From Acanthosepion esculentum (Eukaryota > Mollusca > Cephalopoda > Sepiida > Sepiidae): a stretch of DNA of 64,000 nucleotides. The DNA lies in contig OZ038485.1 of assembly GCA_964036315.1 (NCBI GenBank), positions 72,536,824-72,600,823 on the forward strand. The letters run 5' to 3'. Of this stretch, positions 23,801 through 35,604 are shown piece after piece. The notes beneath the pieces were generated by a model, which was given only the letters and a program-made list of their open reading frames with translations, was not told the origin of the DNA and ran no database searches. Every line of letters starts with the position of its first letter. The stretch's first letter is position 1. The translations under genes were made by a program, and so were the position numbers.

Positions 23801-26800
23801 AAATTCAATATTTTTCAAAACTTTGTAAAACTTAAAATTTGCAATATAACTTTGTGCAAACTGTTGAAACTTGTTGAAATCAATATTTTTCGATCGATAA
23901 CATATCGATTTTCAATAATTTTATTGGTTTTCTAAAGATTTCAATAAGTAAATCAATTTTACAAACAACCGTGTTTAACGTTGAAAAACAAGCCAAAACA
24001 GCTTGCTTTTACACCTAAAATTCAATATTTTTCAAAACTTTGTAAAACTTAAAATTTGCAATATAACTTTGTGCAAACTGTTGAAACTTGTTGAAATCAA
24101 TAGTTTTCGATCGATAACATATCGATTTTCAATAATTTTATTGGTTTTCTAAAGATTTCAATAAGTAAATCAATTTTACAAACAACCGTGTTTAACGTTG
24201 AAAAACAAGCCAAAACAGCTTGCTTTTACACCTAAAATTCAATATTTTTCAAAACTTTGTAAAACTTAAAATTTGCAATATAACTTTGTGCAAACTGTTG
24301 AAACTTGTTGAAATCAATAGTTTTCGATCGATAACATATCGATTTTCAATAATTTTATTGGTTTTCTAAAGATTTCAATAAGTAAATCAATTTTACAAAC
24401 AACCGTGTTTAACGTTGAAAAACAAGCCAAAACAGCTTGCTTTTACACCTAAAATTCAATATTTTTCAAAACTTTGTAAAACTTAAGATTTGCAATATAA
24501 CTTTGTGAAAACAGTTGAAAGTTGTTGAAATGAATACTTTTCGATCGGTAACATATCGATTTTCAATAATTTTATTGGTTTTCTAAAGATTTCAATAAGT
24601 AAATCAATTTTTCATACAGCCGTGTTTAACGTTGAAAAACAAGCCATAACAGCTTGCTTTTACACCTAAAATTCAATATTTTTCAAAACATTGTAAAACT
24701 TAAAATTTGCAATATAACTTTGTGAAAACAGTTGAGAGTTGTTGAAATGAATACTTTTCGATCGGTAACATATCGATTTTCAATAATTTTATTGGTTTTC
24801 TAAAGATTTCAATAAGTAAATCAATTTTACAAACAACGTGTTTAACGTTGAAAAACAAGCCAAAACAGCTTGCTTTTACACCTAAAATTCAATATTTTTC
24901 AAAACTTTGTAAAACTTAAAATTTGCAATATAACTTTGTGCAAACTGTTGAAACTTGTTGAAATCAATATTTTTCGATCGATAACATATCGATTTTCAAT
25001 AATTTTATTGGTTTTCTAAAGATTTCAATAAGTAAATCAATTTTACAAACAACCGTGTTTAACGTTGAAAAACAAGCCAAAACAGCTTGCTTTTACACCT
25101 AAAATTCAATATTTTTCAAAACTTTGTAAAACTTAAAATTTGCAATATAACTTTGTGCAAACTGTTGAAACTTGTTGAAATCAATAGTTTTCGATCGATA
25201 ACATATCGATTTTCAATAATTTTATTGGTTTTCTAAAGATTTCAATAAGTAAATCAATTTTACAAACAACCGTGTTTAACGTTGAAAAACAAGCCAAAAC
25301 AGCTTGCTTTTACACCTAAAATTCAATATTTTTCAAAACTTTGTAAAACTTAAAATTTGCAATATAACTTTGTGCAAACTGTTGAAACTTGTTGAAATCA
25401 ATAGTTTTCGATCGATAACATATCGATTTTCAATAATTTTATTGGTTTTCTAAAGATTTCAATAAGTAAATCAATTTTACAAACAACCGTGTTTAACGTT
25501 GAAAAACAAGCCAAAACAGCTTGCTTTTACACCTAAAATTCAATATTTTTCAAAACTTTGTAAAACTTAAGATTTGCAATATAACTTTGTGAAAACAGTT
25601 GAAAGTTGTTGAAATGAATACTTTTCGATCGGTAACATATCGATTTTCAATAATTTTATTGGTTTTCTAAAGATTTCAATAAGTAAATCAATTTTACAAA
25701 CAACCGTGTTTAACGTTGAAAAACAAGCCAAAACAGCTTGCTTTTACACCTAAAATTCAATATTTTTCAAAACTTTGTAAAACTTAAAATTTGCAATATA
25801 ACTTTGTGCAAACTGTTGAAACTTGTTGAAATCAATAGTTTTCGATCGATAACATATCGATTTTCAATAATTTTATTGGTTTTCTAAAGATTTCAATAAG
25901 TAAATCAATTTTACAAACAACCGTGTTTAACGTTGAAAAACAAGCCAAAACAGCTTTCTTTTACACCTAAAATTCAATATTTTTCAAAACTTTGTAAAAC
26001 TTAAAATTTGCAATATAACTTTGTGCAAACTGTTGAAACTTGTTGAAATCAATAGTTTTCGATCGATAACATATCGATTTTCAATAATTTTATTGGTTTT
26101 CTAAAGATTTCAATAAGTAAATCAATTTTTCATACAGCCGTGTATAACGTTGAAAAACAAGCCATAACAGCTTGCTTTTACACCTAAAATTCAATATTTT
26201 TCAAAACTTTGTAAAACTTAAAATTTGCAATATAACTTTGTGAAAACAGTTGAGAGTTGTTGAAATGAATACTTTTCGATCGGTAACATATCGATTTTCA
26301 ATAATTTTATTGGTTTTCTAAAGATTTCAATAAGTAAATCAATTTTACAAACAACCGTGTTTAAGGTTGAAAAACAAGCCAAAACATCTTGCTTTTACAC
26401 CAAAAATTCAATATTTTTCAAAACTTTGTAAAACTTAAAATTTGCAATATAACTTTGTGCAAACTGTTGAAACTTGTTGAAATCAATATTTTTCGATCGA
26501 TAACATATCGATTTTCAATAATTTTATTGGTTTTCGAAAGATTTCAATAAGTAAATCAATTTTACAAACAACCGTGTTTAACGTTGAAAAACAAGCCAAA
26601 GCAGCTTGCTTTTACACCTAAAATTCAATATTTTCAAATCTTTGTAAAACTTAAAATTTGCAATATAACTTTGTGAAAACAGTTGAGAGTTGTTGAAATG
26701 AATACTTTTCGATCGGTAACATATCGATTTTCAATAATTTTATTGGTTTTCTAAAGATTTCAAAAAGTAAATCAATTTTTCATACAGCCGTGTTTAACGT

Positions 26801-29800
26801 TGAAAAAGAAGCCAAAACAGCTTGCTTTTACACCTAAAATTCAATATTTTTCAAAACTATGTAAAACTTAAAATTTGCAATATAACTTTGTGAAAACTGT
26901 TGAGACTTGTTGAAATCAATACTTTTCGATCGATAACATATCGATTTTCAATAATTTTATTGGTTTTCTAAAGATTTCAATAAGTAAATCAATTTTACAA
27001 ACAACCGTGTTTAACGTTGAAAAACGAGCCAAAACAGCTTGCATTTACACCTAAAATTCAATATTTTTCAAAACTTTGTAAAACTTAAAATTTGCAATAT
27101 AACTTTGTGCAAACTGTTGAAACTTGTTGAAATCAATAGTTTTCGATCGATAACATATCGATTTTCAATAATTTTATTGGTTTTCTAAAGATTTCAATAA
27201 GTAAATCAATTTTACAAACAACCGTGTTTAACGTTGAAAAACAAGCCAAAACAGCTTGCTTTTACACCTAAAATTCAATATTTTTCAAAACTTTGTAAAA
27301 CTTAAGATTTGCAATATAACTTTGTGCAAACTGTTGAAACTTGTTGAAATCAATAGTTTTCGATCGATAACATATCGATTTTCAATAATTTTATTGGTTT
27401 TCTAAAGATTTCAATAAGTAAATCAATTTTTCATACAGCCGTGTTTAACGTTGAAAAACAAGCCAAAACAGCTTGCTTTTACACATAAATTCAATATTTT
27501 TCAAAACTTTGTAAAACTTAAAATTTGCAATATAACTTTGTGAAAACCGTTGAAACTTGTTGAAATCAATACTTTTCGATCGATAACATATCGATTTTCA
27601 ATAATTTTATTGGTTTTCTAAAGATTTCAATAAGTAAATCAATTTTTCATACAGCCGTGTTTAACGTTGAAAAACAAGCCATAACAGCTTGCTTTTACAC
27701 CTAAAATTCAATATTTTTCAAAACTTTGTAAAACTTAAAATTTGCAATATAACTTTGTGAAAACAGTTGAGAGTAGTTGAAATGAATACTTTTCGATCGG
27801 TAACATATCGATTTTCAATAATTTTATTGGTTTTCTAAAGATTTCAATAAGTAAATCAATTTTACAAACAACGTGTTTAACGTTGAAAAACTAGCCAAAA
27901 CAGCTTGCTTTTACACCTAAAATTCAATATTTTTCAAAACTTTGTAAAACTTAAAATTTGCAATATAACTTTGTGCAAACTGTTGAAACTTGTTGAAATC
28001 AATATTTTTCGATCGATAACATATCGATTTTCAATAATTTTATTGGTTTTCTAAAGATTTCAATAAGTAAATCAATTTTACAAACAACCGTGTTTAACGT
28101 TGAAAAACAAGCCAAAACAGCTTGCTTTTACACCTAAAATTCAATATTTTTCAAAACTTTGTAAAACTTAAAATTTGCAATATAACTTTGTGCAAACTGT
28201 TGAAACTTGTTGAAATCAATAGTTTTCGATCGATAACATATCGATTTTCAATAATTTTATTGGTTTTCTAAAGATTTCAATAAGTAAATCAATTTTACAA
28301 ACAACCGTGTTTAACGTTGAAAAACAAGCCAAAACAGCTTGCTTTTACACCTAAAATTCAATATTTTTCAAAACTTTGTAAAACTTAAGATTTGCAATAT
28401 AACTTTGTGCAAACTGTTGAAATTTGTTGAAATCAATAGTTTTCGATCGATAACATATCGATTTTCAATAATTTTATTGGTTTTCTAAAGATTTCAATAA
28501 GTAAATCAATTTTTCATACAGCCGTGTATAACGTTGAAAAACAAGCCATAACAGCTTGCTTTTACACCTAAAATTCAATATTTTTCAAAACTTTGTAAAA
28601 CTTAAAATTTGCAATATAACTTTGTGAAAACAGTTGAGAGTTGTTGAAATGAATACTTTTCGATCGGTAACATATCGATTTTCAATAATTTTATTGGTTT
28701 TCTAAAGATTTCAATAAGTAAATCAATTTTACAAACAACCGTGTTTAAGGTTGAAAAACAAGCCAAAGCAGCTTGCTTTTACACCTAAAATTCAATATTT
28801 TTCAAAACTTTGTAAAACTTAAAATTTGCAATATAACTTTGTGCAAACTGTTGAAACTTGTTGAAATCAATATTTTTCGATCGATAACATATCGATTTTC
28901 AATAATTTTATTGGTTTTCGAAAGATTTCAATAAGTAAATCAATTTTACAAACAACCGTGTTTAACGTTGAAAAACAAGCCAAAGCAGCTTGCTTTTACA
29001 CCTAAAATTCAATATTTTCAAATCTTTGTAAAACTTAAAATTTGCAATATAACTTTGTGAAAACAGTTGAGAGTTGTTGAAATGAATACTTTTCGATCGG
29101 TAACATATCGATTTTCAATAATTTTATTGGTTTTCTAAAGATTTCAAAAAGTAAATCAATTTTTCATACAGCCGTGTTTAACGTTGAAAAAGAAGCCAAA
29201 ACAGCTTGCTTTTACACCTAAAATTCAATATTTTTCAAAACTATGTAAAACTTAAAATTTGCAATATAACTTTGTGCAAACTGTTGAAACTTGTTGAAAT
29301 CAATAGTTTTCGATCGATAACATATCGATTTTCAATAATTTTATTGGTTTTCTAAAGATTTCAATAAGTAAATCAATTTTACAAACAACCGTGTTTAACG
29401 TTGAAAAACAAGCCAAAACAGCTTGCTTTTACACCTAAAATTCAATATTTTTCAAAACTTTGTAAAACTTAAAATTTGCAATATAACTTTGTGAAAACCG
29501 TTGAAACTTGTTGAAATCAATACTTTTCGATCGATAACATATCGATTTTCAATAATTTTATTGGTTTTCTAAAGATTTCAATAAGTAAATCAATTTTTCA
29601 TACAGCCGTGTTTAACGTTGAAAAACAAGCCATAACAGCTTGCTTTTACACCTAAAATTCAATATTTTTCAAAACTGTAAAACTTAAAATTTGCAATATA
29701 ACTTTGTGAAAACAGTTGAGAGTAGTTGAAATGAATACTTTTCGATCGGTAACATATCGATTTTCAATAATTTTATTGGTTTTCTAAAGATTTCAATAAG

Positions 29801-29953
29801 TAAATCAATTTTACAAACAACGTGTTTAACGTTGAAAAACAAGCCAAAACAGCTTGCTTTTACACCTAAAATTCAATATTTTTCAAAACTTTGTAAAACT
29901 TAAAATTTGCAATATAACTTTGTGCAAACTGTTGAAACTTGTTGAAATCAATA
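20880..29953 (+). repeat. Large duplicated block, copy 2 (9.07 kb, about 42 monomers)
   Basis: It matches 10852-19708 with the same rare variants in the same order. The offset is 10,028 bp up to about 24,960 and 10,245 bp from about 25,570, a step of exactly 217 bp. The offset of 10,028 equals 46 monomers plus the 57-bp palindrome insertion minus about 11 single-base losses, so the arithmetic closes. Near-identity over almost 9 kb means a very recent duplication or strong homogenisation. A collapsed or expanded assembly of long repeats must also be considered. No gene is present. Confidence 0.92.
24920..25570 (+). repeat. Site of one-monomer gain in block copy 2
   Basis: Block copy 1 has two consecutive L1 monomers with TAGTTTTCG (from about 14,908) before the TTAAGA monomer at 15,322. 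Copy 2 has three L1 monomers here: one with TATTTTTCG near 24,969, then two with TAGTTTTCG. The TTAAGA landmark is displaced by exactly 217 bp. An earlier stretch of both blocks (about 13,840-14,330 in copy 1 and about 23,870-24,360 in copy 2) has the same three-monomer order, so the gain could be an unequal exchange or conversion with that neighbour, or a loss in copy 1. Confidence 0.8.
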
Positions 29954-32024
29954 TTTTTCGATCGATAACATATCGATTTTCAATAATTTTATTGGTTTTC
30001 TAAAGATTTCAATAAGTAAATCAATTTTACAAACAACCGTGTTTAACGTTGAAAAACAAGCCAAAACAGCTTGCTTTTACACCTAAAATTCAATATTTTT
30101 CAAAACTTTGTAAAACTTAAGATTTGCAATATAACTTTGTGCAAACTGTTGAAACTTGTTGAAATCAATAGTTTTCGATCGATAACATATCGATTTTCAA
30201 TAATTTTATTGGTTTTCTAAAGATTTCAATAAGTAAATCAATTTTTCATACAGCCGTGTTTAACGTTGAAAAACAAGCCAAAACAGCTTGCTTTTACACC
30301 TAAAATTCAATATTTTTCAAAACTTTGTAAAACTTAAAATTTGCAATATAACTTTGTGAAAACCGTTGAAACTTGTTGAAATGAATACTTTTCGATCGAT
30401 AACATATCGATTTTCAATAATTTTATTGGTTTTCTAAAGATTTCAATAAGTAAATCAATTTTACAAACAACCGTGTTTAACGTTGAAAAACAAGCCAAAA
30501 CAGCTTGCTTTTACACCTAAAATTCAATATTTTTCAAAACATTGTAAAACTTAAAATTTGCAATATAACTTTGTGCAAACTGTTGAAACTTGTTGAAATC
30601 AATAGTTTTCGATCGATAACATATCGATTTTCAATAATTTTATTGGTTTTCTAAAGATTTCAATAAGTAAATCAATTTTTCATACAGCCGTGTATAACGT
30701 TGAAAAACAAGCCATAACAGCTTGCTTTTACACCTAAAATTCAATATTTTTCAAAACTTTGTAAAACTTAAAATTTGCAATATAACTTTGTGAAAACAGT
30801 TGAGAGTAGTTGAAATGAATACTTTTCGATCGGTAACATATCGATTTTCAATAATTTTATTGGTTTTCTAAAGATTTCAATAAGTAAATCAATTTTACAA
30901 ACAACGTATTTAACGTTGAAAAACAAGCCAAAACAGCTTGCTTTTACACCTAAAATTCAATATTTTTCAAAACTTTGTAAAACTTAAAATTTGCAATATA
31001 ACTTTGTGCAAACTGTTGAAACTTGTTGAAATCAATATTTTTCGATCGATAACATATCGATTTTCAATAATTTTATTGGTTTTCTAAAGATTTCAATAAG
31101 TAAATCAATTTTACAAACAACCGTGTTTAACGTTGAAAAACAAGCCAAAACAGCTAGCTTTTACACCTAAAATTCAATATTTTTCAAAACTTTGTAAAAC
31201 TTAAAATTTGCAATATAACTTTGTGCAAACTGTTGAAACTTGTTGAAATCAATAGTTTTCGATCGATAACATATCGATTTTCAATAATTTTATTGGTTTT
31301 CTAAAGATTTCAATAAGTAAATCAATTTTACAAACAACCGTGTTTAACGTTGAAAAACAAGCCAAAACAGCTTGCTTTTACACCTAAAATTCAATATTTT
31401 TCAAAACTTTGTAAAACTTAAGATTTGCAATATAACTTTGTGAAAACAGTTGAAAGTTGTTGAAATGAATACTTTTCGATCGGTAACATATCGATTTTCA
31501 ATAATTTTATTGGTTTTCTAAAGATTTCAATAAGTAAATCAATTTTTCATACAGCCGTGTATAACGTTGAAAAACAAGCCATAACAGCTTGCTTTTACAC
31601 CTAAAATTCAATATTTTTCAAAACATTGTAAAACTTAAAATTTGCAATATAACTTTGTGAAAACAGTTGAGAGTTGTTGAAATGAATACTTTTCGATCGG
31701 TAACATATCGATTTTCAATAATTTTATTGGTTTTCTAAAGATTTCAATAAGTAAATCAATTTTACAAACAACCGTGTTTAAGGTTGAAAAACAAGCCAAA
31801 ACAGCTTGCTTTTACACCTAAAATTCAATATTTTTCAAAACTTTGTAAAACTTAAAATTTGCAATATAACTTTGTGCAAACTGTTGAAACTTGTTGAAAT
31901 CAATATTTTTCGATCGATAACATATCGATTTTCAATAATTTTATTGGTTTTCGAAAGATTTCAATAAGTAAATCAATTTTACAAACAACCGTGTTTAACG
32001 TTGAAAAACAAGCCAAAACAGCTA
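29954..32024 (+). repeat. Array block E
   Basis: About 9.5 monomers. It carries a further GAGAGTAG monomer (30803) followed by the deletion form ACAACGTATTTAACG (30901), a combination seen elsewhere as ACAACGTG. A rare GCTAGC variant at 31153 recurs at 32021, 868 bp (four monomers) on, and 31,086-31,425 match 31,954-32,293. At about 30,379 an L4 left module has GAAATGAAT together with CGATCGAT, a mixture of L3 and non-L3 bases. No gene is present. Confidence 0.82.
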
Positions 32025-33780
32025 GCTTTTACACCTAAAATTCAATATTTTTCAAAACTTTGTAAAACTTAAAATTTGCAATATAACTTTGTGCAAACTG
32101 TTGAAACTTGTTGAAATCAATAGTTTTCGATCGATAACATATCGATTTTCAATAATTTTATTGGTTTTCTAAAGATTTCAATAAGTAAATCAATTTTACA
32201 AACAACCGTGTTTAACGTTGAAAAACAAGCCAAAACAGCTTGCTTTTACACCTAAAATTCAATATTTTTCAAAACTTTGTAAAACTTAAAATTTGCAATA
32301 TAACTTTGTGCAAACTGTTGAAACTTGTTGAAATCAATAGTTTTCGATCGATAACATATCGATTTTCAATAATTTTATTTAAAAAAATTGATTTACTTAT
32401 TGAAATCTTTAGATTTCAATAAGTAAATCAATTTTTCATACAGCCGTGTATAACGTTGAAAAACAAGCCATAACAGCTTGCTTTTACACCTAAAATTCAA
32501 TATTTTTCAAAACATTGTAAAACTTAAAATTTGCAATATAACTTTGTGAAAACAGTTGAGAGTTGTTGAAATGAATACTTTTCGATCGATAACATATCGA
32601 TTTTCAATAATTTTATTGGTTTTCTAAAGATTTCAATAAGTAAATCAATTTTACAAACAACCGTGTTTAAGGTTGAAAAACAAGCCAAAACAGCTTGCTT
32701 TTACACCTAAAATTCAATATTTTTCAAAACTTTGTAAAACTTAAAATTTGCAATATAACTTTGTGCAAACTGTTGAAACTTGTTGAAATCAATATTTTTC
32801 GATCGATAACATATCGATTTTCAATAATTTTATTGGTTTTCGAAAGATTTCAATAAGTAAATCAATTTTACAAACAACCGTGTTTAACGTTGAAAAACAA
32901 GCCAAAGCAGCTTGCTTTTACACCTAAAATTCAATATTTTCAAATCTTTGTAAAACTTAAAATTTGCAATATAACTTTGTGAAAACAGTTGAGAGTTGTT
33001 GAAATGAATACTTTTCGATCGGTAACATATCGATTTTCAATAATTTTATTGGTTTTCTAAAGATTTCAATAAGTAAATCAATTTTTCATACAGCCGTGTT
33101 TAACGTTGAAAAAGAAGCCAAAACAGCTTGCTTTTACACCTAAAATTCAATATTTTTCAAAACTTTGTAAAACTTAAAATTTGCAATATAACTTTGTGCA
33201 AACTGTTGAAACTTGTTGAAATCAATAGTTTTCGATCGATAACATATCGATTTTCAATAATTTTATTGGTTTTCTAAAGATTTCAATAAGTAAATCAATT
33301 TTACAAACAACCGTGTTTAAGGTTGAAAAACAAGCCAAAACAGCTTGCTTTTACACCTAAAATTCAATATTTTTCAAAACTTTGTAAAACTTAAGATTTG
33401 CAATATAACTTTGTGCAAACTGTTGAAACTTGTTGAAATCAATAGTTTTCGATCGATAACATATCGATTTTCAATAATTTTATTGGTTTTCTAAAGATTT
33501 CAATAAGTAAATCAATTTTTCATACAGCCGTGTTTAACGTTGAAAAACAAGCCAAAACAGCTTGCTTTTACACCTAAAATTCAATATTTTTCAAAACTTT
33601 GTAAAACTTAAAATTTGCAATATAACTTTGTGAAAACAGTTGAGAGTTGTTGAAATGAATACTTTTCGATCGGTAACATATCGATTTTCAATAATTTTAT
33701 TGGTTTTCTAAAGATTTCAATAAGTAAATCAATTTTTCATACAGCCGTGTTTAACGTTGAAAAAGAAGCCAAAACAGCTT
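32025..33780 (+). repeat. 1756-bp tandem unit, copy 1
   Basis: This unit is repeated directly at 33781. Its length is eight monomers (1736) plus 21 bp from the inverted insertion minus one lost T, which gives 1756. Differences seen from copy 2 are TTTTACAAAC against TTTTAGAAAC (near 32,197 and 33,953) and AAGGTT against AACGTT (near 33,320 and 35,076). The similarity continues past the unit boundary to 33848 and 35604, as expected for a tandem duplication by unequal exchange. No gene is present. Confidence 0.92.
32383..32436. repeat. Perfect inverted repeat, 26-bp arms, 2-bp centre (first copy)
   Basis: Arm 32383-32408 (AAAAATTGATTTAC to GAAATCT), centre TT, and arm 32411-32436 (AGATTTCAATAAG to ATTTTT). 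The right arm is the normal monomer. The left arm is its reverse complement and replaces 10 normal bases (GGTTTTCTAA) after TTTTATT, a net gain of 21 bp. As with the palindrome at 20200, the turn lies at the AAAGATTT segment of the monomer. Confidence 0.93.
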
Positions 33781-35604
33781 GCTTTTACACCTAAAATTCA
33801 ATATTTTTCAAAACTTTGTAAAACTTAAAATTTGCAATATAACTTTGTGCAAACTGTTGAAACTTGTTGAAATCAATAGTTTTCGATCGATAACATATCG
33901 ATTTTCAATAATTTTATTGGTTTTCTAAAGATTTCAATAAGTAAATCAATTTTAGAAACAACCGTGTTTAACGTTGAAAAACAAGCCAAAACAGCTTGCT
34001 TTTACACCTAAAATTCAATATTTTTCAAAACTTTGTAAAACTTAAAATTTGCAATATAACTTTGTGCAAACTGTTGAAACTTGTTGAAATCAATAGTTTT
34101 CGATCGATAACATATCGATTTTCAATAATTTTATTTAAAAAAATTGATTTACTTATTGAAATCTTTAGATTTCAATAAGTAAATCAATTTTTCATACAGC
34201 CGTGTATAACGTTGAAAAACAAGCCATAACAGCTTGCTTTTACACCTAAAATTCAATATTTTTCAAAACATTGTAAAACTTAAAATTTGCAATATAACTT
34301 TGTGAAAACAGTTGAGAGTTGTTGAAATGAATACTTTTCGATCGATAACATATCGATTTTCAATAATTTTATTGGTTTTCTAAAGATTTCAATAAGTAAA
34401 TCAATTTTACAAACAACCGTGTTTAAGGTTGAAAAACAAGCCAAAACAGCTTGCTTTTACACCTAAAATTCAATATTTTTCAAAACTTTGTAAAACTTAA
34501 AATTTGCAATATAACTTTGTGCAAACTGTTGAAACTTGTTGAAATCAATATTTTTCGATCGATAACATATCGATTTTCAATAATTTTATTGGTTTTCGAA
34601 AGATTTCAATAAGTAAATCAATTTTACAAACAACCGTGTTTAACGTTGAAAAACAAGCCAAAGCAGCTTGCTTTTACACCTAAAATTCAATATTTTCAAA
34701 TCTTTGTAAAACTTAAAATTTGCAATATAACTTTGTGAAAACAGTTGAGAGTTGTTGAAATGAATACTTTTCGATCGGTAACATATCGATTTTCAATAAT
34801 TTTATTGGTTTTCTAAAGATTTCAATAAGTAAATCAATTTTTCATACAGCCGTGTTTAACGTTGAAAAAGAAGCCAAAACAGCTTGCTTTTACACCTAAA
34901 ATTCAATATTTTTCAAAACTTTGTAAAACTTAAAATTTGCAATATAACTTTGTGCAAACTGTTGAAACTTGTTGAAATCAATAGTTTTCGATCGATAACA
35001 TATCGATTTTCAATAATTTTATTGGTTTTCTAAAGATTTCAATAAGTAAATCAATTTTACAAACAACCGTGTTTAACGTTGAAAAACAAGCCAAAACAGC
35101 TTGCTTTTACACCTAAAATTCAATATTTTTCAAAACTTTGTAAAACTTAAGATTTGCAATATAACTTTGTGCAAACTGTTGAAACTTGTTGAAATCAATA
35201 GTTTTCGATCGATAACATATCGATTTTCAATAATTTTATTGGTTTTCTAAAGATTTCAATAAGTAAATCAATTTTTCATACAGCCGTGTTTAACGTTGAA
35301 AAACAAGCCAAAACAGCTTGCTTTTACACCTAAAATTCAATATTTTTCAAAACTTTGTAAAACTTAAAATTTGCAATATAACTTTGTGAAAACAGTTGAG
35401 AGTTGTTGAAATGAATACTTTTCGATCGGTAACATATCGATTTTCAATAATTTTATTGGTTTTCTAAAGATTTCAATAAGTAAATCAATTTTTCATACAG
35501 CCGTGTTTAACGTTGAAAAAGAAGCCAAAACAGCTTGCTTTTACACCTAAAATTCAATATTTTTCAAAACTTTGTAAAACTTAAAATTTGCAATATAACT
35601 TTGT
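33781..35604 (+). repeat. 1756-bp tandem unit, copy 2 and its shared end
   Basis: It matches 32025-33848 at offset 1756 until L1 GTGCAAAC in copy 1 meets L2 GTGAAAAC here. It includes the second copy of the inverted repeat, and a hybrid monomer with L3 bases GAGAGTTG and GAAATGAAT but CGATCGAT (near 34,330), identical to the one at about 32,574 in copy 1. The base differences between the units show that they are two real loci or alleles, not the same reads assembled twice without change. No gene is present. Confidence 0.9.
34139..34192. repeat. Perfect inverted repeat, 26-bp arms, 2-bp centre (second copy)
   Basis: This is the same junction as at 32383-32436, displaced by exactly 1756 bp: arm 34139-34164, centre TT, arm 34167-34192. 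It was duplicated together with its eight-monomer surroundings, so the strand switch came before the tandem duplication. Confidence 0.93.
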
